Below are positions 55,227 to 63,700 of a DNA stretch of 64,000 nt, piece by piece. Within the stretch, counting starts at the first letter, position 1, and each line of letters begins with the position of its first letter. Position numbers and translations under genes: made by a program. The notes beneath the pieces were generated by a model. It did no database searches, was not told where the DNA came from, and worked only from the letters and a program-made list of their open reading frames with translations. The DNA lies in contig JAPMUG010000001.1 in assembly GCA_026692725.1 (NCBI GenBank), positions 248,001 to 312,000 on the forward strand. Direction: 5' to 3'. The stretch is from Ecytonucleospora hepatopenaei. Lineage: Eukaryota; Microsporidia; Enterocytozoonidae.

Positions 55227-55907
55227 ATGACCAATGAAATTTCAATTAAGATAGCAATCGACGGACCTTCTGCCTCTGGAAAAAGCTCAGCGGCTCAAAA
55301 ACTCGCAGAAAAGCTTAATTTTGTAAGAATTGAAGGTGGTATGTTTTACAGAGCCATAACATATGAAACCTTGAAGAAATACAAAAAAGCTGTTGATGAA
55401 AGCGTGGATGGATTTCAACAATTTATTTCTGAGATGAATATTTCAGTTAAAAAAGAAAAAATATTTTGTAACGATGAAGAAATTACACCATACATAAGAA
55501 CACCAGAGATTGACTCAAATGTAGGTAAAATTGCAAAAATACCGCTTGTTCGTAAAAAGGTGTTTGAAATGGAAAGAAATGCTATAAACAGCATAAAAGA
55601 AGGATTGATTATGGATGGAAGGGTTATAGGCACTGTTGTAATGCCAGATGCAGATTTCAAATTTTTTATAACTGCATCTTCACAAACAAGAGCTCACAGG
55701 CGTCATTTACAACAACCAGATGCTGATTTTAACAAGGTTTTAGATGAAATTGAAAAAAGGGATAAAGAAGATGCTTCAAGAAAAATAGACCCTTTGATTA
55801 TGGCAAAGGATGCTATTTTAATCGAAAATGACAAGCTAACATTGAATGAAACTGTTGAAGTGATGGAAAACTACATAAAAACAAACAAAAATGGATTAAA
55901 ATTTTAG
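55227..55907 (+). CDS. cmk: bacterial-type cytidylate (CMP) kinase
   Basis: A 226-residue kinase that phosphorylates CMP/dCMP with ATP. IKIAIDGPSASGKSSAAQKL is the P-loop with the bacterial Cmk form (GPSxSGK). RIEGGMFYRAITY corresponds to D-T-G-A-M-Y-R-A. GLIMDGRVIGTVVMPDADFK and FFITASSQTRAHRRHLQ, then EIEKRDKEDASRKIDPL, are the Cmk-specific NMP-binding and LID regions. Eukaryotes normally use the unrelated adenylate-kinase-like UMP/CMP kinase. The frame extends 13 codons upstream from a TTG; ATG 55227 (context ACTCCTTTATG) is used. Codon and base use look like the neighbours', so any transfer would be old. Confidence 0.93.
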   Translation: MTNEISIKIAIDGPSASGKSSAAQKLAEKLNFVRIEGGMFYRAITYETLKKYKKAVDESVDGFQQFISEMNISVKKEKIFCNDEEITPYIRTPEIDSNVGKIAKIPLVRKKVFEMERNAINSIKEGLIMDGRVIGTVVMPDADFKFFITASSQTRAHRRHLQQPDADFNKVLDEIEKRDKEDASRKIDPLIMAKDAILIENDKLTLNETVEVMENYIKTNKNGLKF

Positions 55908-55914
55908 TTTAAAT

Positions 55915-56460
55915 TTATACTTTTCTTTTGGTTTCAAAAAGAGAAACAAAATCTTTATGCATTAAATAAACTGCAAATCCAGTCAAACAAAGTTCAAAAA
56001 CAACCAAAAACCTTACCCATTTCCTTGATTTTTTTACCATTTCATAATGCTTGTAGGATTTTTCTACATGCAAATTTTGCTGGTCGATAACTTTGTCCAA
56101 TAAGTTTGTTAACTCTCCTACCAAATCAGAATCATTTACATAACCAAGTTGACCACCCTTTTCTTTTGTAACATCTGGAGCTTTGTAGCTAAATTTCATG
56201 ACATTCTTTGACTCATTGTATATATTAATTTTCATTAAACCTGGTGTATTTTGTTGTAAATAAATGCAGCCAGAACGATCGTTTGTGTCTACAGCCTTTT
56301 TGTTTTCGCTGTCAAAGATTTGTATTCTAACGTTGTCCCTTGCATCGTACAAAAATTTCATTTCCTTTCTACCATCTAAATCATCATAAATTACAAACTC
56401 TTCTTTTGGTTGTAGCATAACAAATCTACAAAAAATGGATGAAATAAGCAAACAAAACAT
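55915..56460 (-). CDS. p24 (EMP24/TMED) cargo receptor
   Basis: A 181-residue type I membrane protein. Signal peptide MFCLLISSIFCRFVMLQ; GOLD domain with KFLYDARDNVRIQIFDSEN and GLMKINIYNESKNVMKFSYK; a coiled region (DLVGELTNLLDKVIDQQ); and a membrane segment WVRFLVVFELCLTGFAVYL. The cytosolic tail VSLFETKRKV has a basic end resembling KKxx-type COPI signals. It cycles between ER and Golgi and selects cargo such as GPI-anchored proteins. CCC box at 56463-56465 (minus strand). The GPI2-like gene lies next in the same direction. Confidence 0.9.
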   Translation of the reverse strand: MFCLLISSIFCRFVMLQPKEEFVIYDDLDGRKEMKFLYDARDNVRIQIFDSENKKAVDTNDRSGCIYLQQNTPGLMKINIYNESKNVMKFSYKAPDVTKEKGGQLGYVNDSDLVGELTNLLDKVIDQQNLHVEKSYKHYEMVKKSRKWVRFLVVFELCLTGFAVYLMHKDFVSLFETKRKV

Positions 56461-56636
56461 AAGGGTAAATCAAAAATAATTTACAGTTTACCCTTAAATA
56501 AGAATAAATTTTATTAACAAAAAAGATAAAGTCAATTGTACATAATATGATATATTCTATGTTTTTATAATAAAAACATTACTTTATTGTTGTTTTATAA
56601 TTATTTACAACTTATTTTAAAATAAATTTTTGAGAA

Positions 56637-57359
56637 TCAAAAATTTCTTAAATTCATAGATACTAAGCACAATAAAAACATTGTTATAAGTGTTACGCTA
56701 AAATACACGAGATGATAAGTACAGAAAAACAAAATTCCACACAAAAAACTATGTACAATTATGTGATAAATATTGAAGCGTAACTGTTTATAAACAAGTA
56801 TTAAGGGAAAAATATATAGAACTAAACACCCGATTTTAAGTATAAAAAGCACCTCGTAATCTTCATTAACTCTGCTAACAATATTAATCAATAAAAATGT
56901 AGTTGCTACATTTCCAATCGTGTTTTTATGCTTAAAATTACATGGTATCAAGAGGGCATGCTCAATAGGGATAGGTTGTTCCCTGGTAAATAATTTTTTA
57001 TTTGTTTTAAGCATTAAAACATGGTGTTTTGAAGTTTCTGTTGCATATATAACACTTGAAATAATGCACATAAAAATAATTGTGTCAAGATCTATGTGCC
57101 GTACTATATTTTTAATCACTGGTGCTGTGATGATAAAAATCAAAAAAATAATTCCGGAAGAACGTATCCAATTTGCTTTCCTTAATTTGGCTCTATAAAT
57201 AAAATTGAATATTAATTCTATAAAAAGGAATATGTTGATGAATCCATTAGAAAAAACACTAATGTTTTTGCATGTCCACAAAAATAAAAGAACACAATTA
57301 AAATAAAAAACAAAAGCATATAAAACAATATTTACGCCTAATTCTGTTTTTTTATTCAT
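56637..57359 (-). CDS. GPI2: GPI-GlcNAc transferase subunit, PIG-C/GPI2-like
   Basis: A 240-residue protein with about seven to eight hydrophobic segments. Its middle, ITAPVIKNIVRHIDLDTIIF, resembles the family pattern S-P-V-L-K-x-L-T...S-x-D-T-I. A later block NVATTFLLINIVSRV matches the N-x-A-x-x-x-S-x-x-x-x-S-R block. This subunit takes part in the first step of GPI-anchor synthesis at the ER. The frame is open 36 codons upstream from a TTG; ATG 57359 (context GCCGTATG) is used. The assignment is from motif spacing and hydrophobicity, without a search. Confidence 0.55.
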   Translation of the reverse strand: MNKKTELGVNIVLYAFVFYFNCVLLFLWTCKNISVFSNGFINIFLFIELIFNFIYRAKLRKANWIRSSGIIFLIFIITAPVIKNIVRHIDLDTIIFMCIISSVIYATETSKHHVLMLKTNKKLFTREQPIPIEHALLIPCNFKHKNTIGNVATTFLLINIVSRVNEDYEVLFILKIGCLVLYIFPLILVYKQLRFNIYHIIVHSFLCGILFFCTYHLVYFSVTLITMFLLCLVSMNLRNF

Positions 57360-57389
57360 ACGGCAAACAAACAGAAAAATATTTAACCC

Positions 57390-57905
57390 ATGCCAAAAAA
57401 TCACATTAAAGAAATTAAAAAAGCATTTAGAATATTGCTGGACAATGAGTATAGAAACCCATTTCAAATTTATGTAGACGGTTCTTTTTTAAAAGTAGCT
57501 GATAGACTGCAAAATGGGACATCTATATTTCTGAATTTATTTCCAAAACAGCCAAATTTATTCATTACAAAATGTGAATTTAAAAAATACACAAATTTTA
57601 AAAAATCAGAAAAGTTAGGGGATTTGAGCGGTCATGTTCAGATCATAAATTGTGAATGTGAAAATGATTCTTGTCATTTAAATTTATTTAATATCAAAAA
57701 AGAAAACAAACACCATTATATAATTGCATCATGCAGTTTTTCTATTTTAAAAAAGTGTGTATCTTCTAACATCTGTACAATAACCTTTAAAAACTCTATT
57801 CCTATACTAAATGTTTGTAACTTAAGAAGAAAAGATTTTGACAAAAAAGGAGCGTTTATTTCTAGAGGAGAATTACAAAGGCTTGAAAATCGATTTAATA
57901 AATAA
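57390..57905 (+). CDS. UTP23: PIN-domain ribosome assembly factor Utp23/Fcf1 family
   Basis: A 171-residue protein with EYRNPFQIYVDGSFLKVADR at the N-terminus (the family reads F-R-x-P-Y-Q-x-L-V-D), a zinc-knuckle-like NCECENDSCHLN in the middle and HHYIIASCSFSILKKC (family: H-x-Y-x-V-A-T-Q-D) toward the end. The metal-binding Asp residues typical of active PIN nucleases are only partly kept, as in Utp23. A role in pre-18S rRNA processing is likely. CCC directly precedes the ATG (57387-57389). The stop touches the stop of DIM1 with no bases between. Confidence 0.75.
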   Translation: MPKNHIKEIKKAFRILLDNEYRNPFQIYVDGSFLKVADRLQNGTSIFLNLFPKQPNLFITKCEFKKYTNFKKSEKLGDLSGHVQIINCECENDSCHLNLFNIKKENKHHYIIASCSFSILKKCVSSNICTITFKNSIPILNVCNLRRKDFDKKGAFISRGELQRLENRFNK

Positions 57906-58745
57906 TTATTTATATTCAAAAACAATACCTTTTTCTTTAAAGAAATTATATGCTTCTATAAAATTGTTAACTGTCATTTTAGATGGTCTAATATTTTCTA
58001 ACTTTAATTGTGTTAAAGAATCTAAAATAAACTTTTTGGAACATTTTATAAATTCAGTGTTTTTTAGAAATCGTTCAAATTGAGGTGTTTGTAAATTTCC
58101 TGCAAGTGTTTTGTTCTTTCTGCAGAAACAAACTTTTAAAAAATTGTCAAATTGCACACAATCGATGTTTGGTTTGTCTGTCTTAGGTTCTATTTTAACC
58201 CAACAAGTATCTACTTTTGGTGGTGGTATAAATGAGCTTTTCTTAACCTTAAGAATATGTTCAATTTTACACATTACTTTAAGATTTACAGTAAGACGAG
58301 AAAAATTTTCATCTCCTGGTTTTGCAAATAGCTTGTCTGCAAATTCTTTTTGTACTAAAATAAAAGAAGAATGAAAATTGTACTGAACCAACTTTAAAAG
58401 GATTGGAAGACTAATGTTGAAAGGAATATTAGAAATCATTTTGTCGAAATGAGGCCAATCTGCACTAAGCCCATCTTCTTCACGAAGATCAAGCTTGTTT
58501 TTTAGTGTCTTATTGTTTTTTAGTATATCTTTTAGCTCCTTGGAAAGCCTTTTATCAAGTTCATAAGCAACCACCTTTTTAGCCTTTTCAAGAAGTTTTG
58601 TTGTGATGTTCCCTGTACCACATCCTATTTCCAAAAGAGTGTCTGTGTGTTTTATATTTGCTTTTGATATAATTTTGTCAATTATTTGAGTATTTATAAG
58701 CATATGTTGTCCTTCTGATTTTTTAAAATTTATTCTCGTTTTCAT
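57906..58745 (-). CDS. DIM1: 18S rRNA dimethyladenosine transferase
   Basis: A 279-residue KsgA/Dim1 methyltransferase. KSEGQHMLINTQIIDKIIS is the family start; LEIGCGTGNITTKLLEKAKK is motif I (SAM binding), VAYELDKRL the acidic motif II and KMISNIPFNISLPILLKLVQ the N-I-P-F/Y catalytic motif IV. LVQKEFADKLFAKPGDENFS and the C-terminal helical domain follow. It dimethylates two adjacent adenosines near the 3' end of 18S rRNA. On the minus strand the ATG at 58745 has only GGGG upstream. The divergent gene starts 11 bp away. Confidence 0.95.
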   Translation of the reverse strand: MKTRINFKKSEGQHMLINTQIIDKIISKANIKHTDTLLEIGCGTGNITTKLLEKAKKVVAYELDKRLSKELKDILKNNKTLKNKLDLREEDGLSADWPHFDKMISNIPFNISLPILLKLVQYNFHSSFILVQKEFADKLFAKPGDENFSRLTVNLKVMCKIEHILKVKKSSFIPPPKVDTCWVKIEPKTDKPNIDCVQFDNFLKVCFCRKNKTLAGNLQTPQFERFLKNTEFIKCSKKFILDSLTQLKLENIRPSKMTVNNFIEAYNFFKEKGIVFEYK

Positions 58746-58752
58746 GTTCTTG

Positions 58753-58756
58753 CCCC
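58753..58756 (+). promoter_or_regulatory. CCCC box in 11-bp divergent spacer
   Basis: The spacer between DIM1 (minus, ATG 58745) and the rightward gene (ATG 58757) is only GTTCTTGCCCC. The CCCC touches the rightward ATG. Confidence 0.7.
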
Positions 58757-60166
58757 ATGGATAAAAAAAGTTTTAAAAATAATTTTAAGAAAAGTTTTAG
58801 AAATAATTTTAAAAGCATTTTATTAAGAGCATTTCTTGATTCATGGGCAGTAGTTTTGGTTTTTACCTTAAAGAATTTATTTTTAAACCATACAAATATT
58901 TTAAATCTTAATTATATAGCTGAGTTAAAATGGATTCCATATGCAAGCAAAACCATCAAAAATATTTTAACAGTGGTTGATGATCAGAATTATTCTATTA
59001 TTGAAGCAGTATGGGTTTATTACACAATGTACGTGATTGTTGTTCTTTGTTTAATTGTTTTACTTTTACTGTCATCAATTTTTTATGCAATTAATTATAA
59101 AGCTCACACAGTTTTTATGTTTTTGAGTGCAAATGCTGCTTTGTTTTGGGAGGCAACCTCATATAGATCATTTTATTTGCAAGTGTTTTGTGTATTTTCA
59201 TTTGTGTTTTTTTCTTTATATAAAATACATAAAGCTTTTACACAAATAAATCCAGGATCAAAAATTGTGGTAGAAACTTCTGACTCACTGATTAATTTTG
59301 GTATTGTTTTCTATTTGAAAATGTTTTTTCAGTTTTTCATGATTTTTTGGAAATGTTTTTTTATAAGAACTTTTAATTTTAAGGAAAAGGGATATGGGCA
59401 GCAATTTTTATTTTTTCTTCTGTTAACATATTATGGATATGGAGAAATATTTATGACACAAAGCCTTACAACACACATGCTAAGCAAAAAAATATATAAT
59501 GACTCTCCTTCATTTAGATTTGAATTTATAGCATTGTATTTTTCTGCAGGTGTGGCTGCTTTTGTGAAAATATTTATGTTAGTGAGCAATAGACTTTATT
59601 TTATTATAAGAATTTTCGCAGGAAATGATTTTTTGTATAAATATCCTTTTTTAAAGTTTTTTGAAGATGACAGGTGCTATTTCTTTTACATTATTTTTAG
59701 AAGGTGTTCGTTTTTTGATGGATTGTGTGATTTTAAGAATATTTTTTGGAACGGAGCTGTAAGAAGACACGTAAGAGCTATAAATTTTAAAGGGGATTTT
59801 TTGCCTACAATTTTGTGCCTTTTTATAGCTTTAAAAAAAGTTTTAGCTCAGTATGATATAATAAGACCATATGATTTGTTTTTTATTTTATGTGTTAATG
59901 GATTTGTGGCAATAGAAATATTTAATACTTATGCAATAGTTAAAATAATGGTGTATATCAAGTCAAAGGGAGAAGATGAAAAGATCAATGTGGGTTTTAG
60001 CCAAGGTAATCAAGAAAGTGGTAGTGATTTTGTAAATATTACTAATTCAGATTTAAAAATGCGTGATTATTTTGATAATTTATTTTTTAAGCAACATTTA
60101 TTAACGGTTAAAACAAAAAGTGGCGATGTTTTTACAAAAGAAAATCATTTGAATAAACAAAAATAA
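58757..60166 (+). CDS. hypothetical multi-pass membrane protein, 469 aa
   Basis: A 469-residue protein with about eight to ten hydrophobic segments, rich in Phe/Ile/Tyr/Lys, starting MDKKSFKNNFKKSFRNNFKS (basic, Asn-rich). Membrane segments include YVIVVLCLIVLLLLSSIFYA and LFFILCVNGFVAIEIFNTYA. A cytosolic tail of about 70 residues, rich in Asn/Ser/Asp, follows the last segment. I considered choline-transporter-like (SLC44) proteins but found no clear motif match. CCCC touches the ATG. No function can be assigned. Confidence 0.75.
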   Translation: MDKKSFKNNFKKSFRNNFKSILLRAFLDSWAVVLVFTLKNLFLNHTNILNLNYIAELKWIPYASKTIKNILTVVDDQNYSIIEAVWVYYTMYVIVVLCLIVLLLLSSIFYAINYKAHTVFMFLSANAALFWEATSYRSFYLQVFCVFSFVFFSLYKIHKAFTQINPGSKIVVETSDSLINFGIVFYLKMFFQFFMIFWKCFFIRTFNFKEKGYGQQFLFFLLLTYYGYGEIFMTQSLTTHMLSKKIYNDSPSFRFEFIALYFSAGVAAFVKIFMLVSNRLYFIIRIFAGNDFLYKYPFLKFFEDDRCYFFYIIFRRCSFFDGLCDFKNIFWNGAVRRHVRAINFKGDFLPTILCLFIALKKVLAQYDIIRPYDLFFILCVNGFVAIEIFNTYAIVKIMVYIKSKGEDEKINVGFSQGNQESGSDFVNITNSDLKMRDYFDNLFFKQHLLTVKTKSGDVFTKENHLNKQK

Positions 60167-60179
60167 ATTTTAACCCTTT

Positions 60180-60719
60180 ATGTTTTCTATAAATTTCAAA
60201 GAAAAATTTACAAATCTAAGCATTAACAATATTTTAAAATATATTGAAGGGTCCGGAATTGATTATTTTTTATACAAAGATTTAGCACGTCTTTTTACGT
60301 GTAATTTAGACGATGTATCTGAACGTTTTAAACAAAAATTAGCATCATACTTTGTAAATTTTTCAGAAAATCCAATTTTAGTATTGGAGGTTAAAGACTT
60401 AATAAAAAACAATGAAAATTTACATAAAATATACGCAAACTATTTTATAAATAAGGAAGGCGTTGACGATATGTTTAATGTTGAAAAGAGCAAAAGTGAA
60501 TTTTGTTGGGAAGAATATGAAAGGATATGTGAGGATAACACGAGACGAATTAAACCAAAGAATTACGACAAAAATGCTAAAAGAAAAAATAATTCAAATA
60601 GAAAAAATGCTAAAAAGAATGCTATGCAAAACCACAAAGACAAAGTCTTTCTTAAAAAACAAAAGAAAGCAGAATTTAGTAAAACCGAGCACCTGTTTAA
60701 AAAATTCTCTACTTTTTGA
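60180..60719 (+). CDS. hypothetical protein with basic C-terminus, 179 aa
   Basis: Starts MFSINFKEKFTNLSINNILK, a helical N-terminal domain of about 115 residues. It is followed by a strongly basic, Asn/Lys-rich tail (KNYDKNAKRKNNSNRKNAKK) typical of RNA- or ribosome-binding proteins. CCC box at 60174-60176. The gene sits 13 bp after the membrane-protein stop. No family is recognised; an RNA-associated role is only suggested by composition. Confidence 0.6.
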   Translation: MFSINFKEKFTNLSINNILKYIEGSGIDYFLYKDLARLFTCNLDDVSERFKQKLASYFVNFSENPILVLEVKDLIKNNENLHKIYANYFINKEGVDDMFNVEKSKSEFCWEEYERICEDNTRRIKPKNYDKNAKRKNNSNRKNAKKNAMQNHKDKVFLKKQKKAEFSKTEHLFKKFSTF

Positions 60720-60776
60720 TATTAAATTTTGTATAATTTATTTTTATTTCTGAAATTTTTTGACCTCATTATTTTT

Positions 60777-63700
60777 ATGACAAAAACAGTGGAGGAAACA
60801 TATCAAAAGAAAACACCCAAAGAACACATTTTACTAAGACCTGATACATATATCGGTTCAGTTGAAATGGACACGCAACAAATGTTTGTTTGGGATTGTA
60901 TTAACAATAGAATTGTACACAAACACGTCACTTTTGTGCCCGGACTTTACAAGATTTTTGATGAAATACTTGTCAATGCAGCAGATAACAAGCAAAGAGA
61001 CAAAAAGATGTCTTATATTAAAGTTAATATTGACGACAAGAGGATTTCTATCAAAAACAATGGTCAAGGAATACCTATAAAAATCCATGCAAAAGAAAAA
61101 GTATATGTACCAGAACTAATTTTTGGACATTTATTAACATCAAGCAATTATGACGATAAGGAAAAAAAAGTTACTGGAGGTAGAAATGGGTATGGAGCTA
61201 AATTATGCAATATTTTTAGCAGTGAATTTACAGTAGAAACTGTTTCAAACAACCAAAAATATGTTCAGATATTTAAAAATAACATGTCTATCATAGGAGA
61301 TCCACTTATTTCAACTTGTGATAGTGCGGATTACACAAAAATAACTTTTGTTCCTGATTTTACGCGATTTAACATGAAATGCCTGGATGCAGACATTCTT
61401 TCAATTTTTTACAAGAGAGTTTATGACTTGTGTGCCACTGTAAAAGGCATCAAGGTTTGGTTGAACGACGAAAAACTAAACATTTGCGGTCTTAAAGATT
61501 ATGCAAAACTTTGTTTACCAAAAGACGCTCAGATGGTTTCAAAGGAAGTAAATCAAAGATGGGAACTTGTTTGCGCAGTGGCAGAAGACCAATTTACACA
61601 AATTTCTTTTGTTAACTCAATTTGTACTTCAAAAGGAGGAACTCATGTGAACCATGTTTTGGACCAACTAATTGAACCATTGACAAACGCAGCTAAGAAA
61701 AAGGACAAAACACTTGTTTTAAAGCCACTTACAATAAAAAACAGTTTATTTTTATTTGTAAACTGTTTAATTGAAAACCCTGCATTTGATTCACAGACAA
61801 AGGAAAATCTTACTTTAAAAACATCGAGCTTTGGTAGCAAATGCACACCTATAGATGATTTTGTTAAAGATATAATTAAAAACACAGAAATTATTGACAA
61901 AATTATAGCATTCGGTCGAGCAAAACAAGCAACTCTTCTCAAAAAAACAGACGGAACAAAAACAACAAAACTTACCGGCATTCCCAAGCTAGAAGATGCG
62001 AACTGGGCAGGAACAAAAAAGAGTTCCGAATGCACACTTATTTTGACAGAAGGTGATTCTGCAAAAACATTGGCAGTTGCAGGTTTAAGCGTCGTTGGTA
62101 GAGACAAGTATGGTGTGTTTCCATTACGTGGTAAGCTGCTAAATGTGAGGGAAGCAGCAAACAAGCAAATAATGGAGAATGCAGAAATAAGCGCAATTAA
62201 AAAAATATTAGGACTGCAACATGGCAAAACATATTCAGACACTTCCACTCTTAGATATGGGCACATAATGATAATGACAGATCAGGATTTTGATGGTTCT
62301 CACATTAAAGGATTGATAATTAATTTTTTAGATCATTTTTTCCCTTCCCTCTTAAAAATCAATGGATTTTTACAGGAATTCATCACACCGATTGTCAGAG
62401 CCACAAAAAAGAACAGAAAGTTGGATTTTTTTACTGTTCCTGAATATGAAGAATTTAAGAATGATATCGAGGCTCGTAATTCCAAGGGCTGGACAATAAA
62501 ATACTACAAAGGTTTGGGTACTTCCACTGCAGCAGATGCTAAGCAGTATTTTTCGAATCTTGATCTGCATGTAAAAACATTTTCTCCGCTATTTGATGAT
62601 GACAAACAGCTTGTAGATCTTGCATTCAACAAGAAAAAGGCGGATGAAAGAAAAACATGGCTTGGTGCGTTTGAACCCGGGACTTTTTTGGATCAAGCAC
62701 AGGAAATCATTTCAATCAAAGATTTTGTTAACAAGGAGCTTATTTTATTTTCAATGGCGGATAACATACGTTCTATTCCTTCTGTAATCGATGGTTTAAA
62801 GCCTGGTCAAAGAAAAGTTATTTTTTCATGTTTTAAAAGAAATTTAAGAAATGAAATAAAAGTAGCACAGCTAGTAGGTTATGTTTCAGAACACTCTGCA
62901 TATCATCACGGTGAAGCATCGTTATCATCAACAATTATCAATTTAGCGCATGACTTTGTAGGGAGCAACAACATAAATTTGCTTTTACCAATTGGTCAAT
63001 TTGGTTCTAGACTTTTGGGGGGTAAAGATAGTGCCTCTCCGAGGTACATTTTTACCAATTTAAATCCACTTACAAGATTGCTTTTCCATGAACACGATAT
63101 TCCAGTATTACAAGAACAGACAGAAGATAACATGAAAATTGAGCCAGTATATTATGTGCCGATTTTACCACTCGTTTTGATAAATGGAACTGAAGGAATT
63201 GGGACTGGGTGGTCAACTGCAATTCCAAATTATAATGTAATGGATTTAATAAAAAACATTAAGCTACTAATGCAGGGACATGAACCAGAAGAAATGATCC
63301 CATTTTATAAAAATTGGAGGGGAGAAATCATAAAGCGAGATGTGCATAAATTTGATGTATATGGCAAAGCATATAAATTGGCAGATGATAAGACAAATGT
63401 AGTTGAACTTCCTGTTGGAACCTGGACGCAGGGTTTTAAGGAGCAGTTGGACATTTTACAAACAAAAGGTGAAATTAAAGGATTTAAAGATTATTCTACA
63501 GACAAGACAGTAGATTTAATAATTTCATGTGGTGAGAAATTTAAAGAAAAATTAACTAGTTCCATATCAACTTCTAATATGGTATGTTTTGATTCAAATG
63601 GTAAAATTAAAAAATATTCGTCTACAACAGAAATTTTGAAAGAATTTTATACAGTCAGGCTTGAACATTACGATAAAAGAAAAAGACACAGACTTGGTGT

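Noticed and set aside
61643..62266. Long antisense open frame (207 codons) within TOP2
   Set aside because: It lies on the reverse strand of a strongly conserved domain, lacks a start box and shows no protein-like motif.
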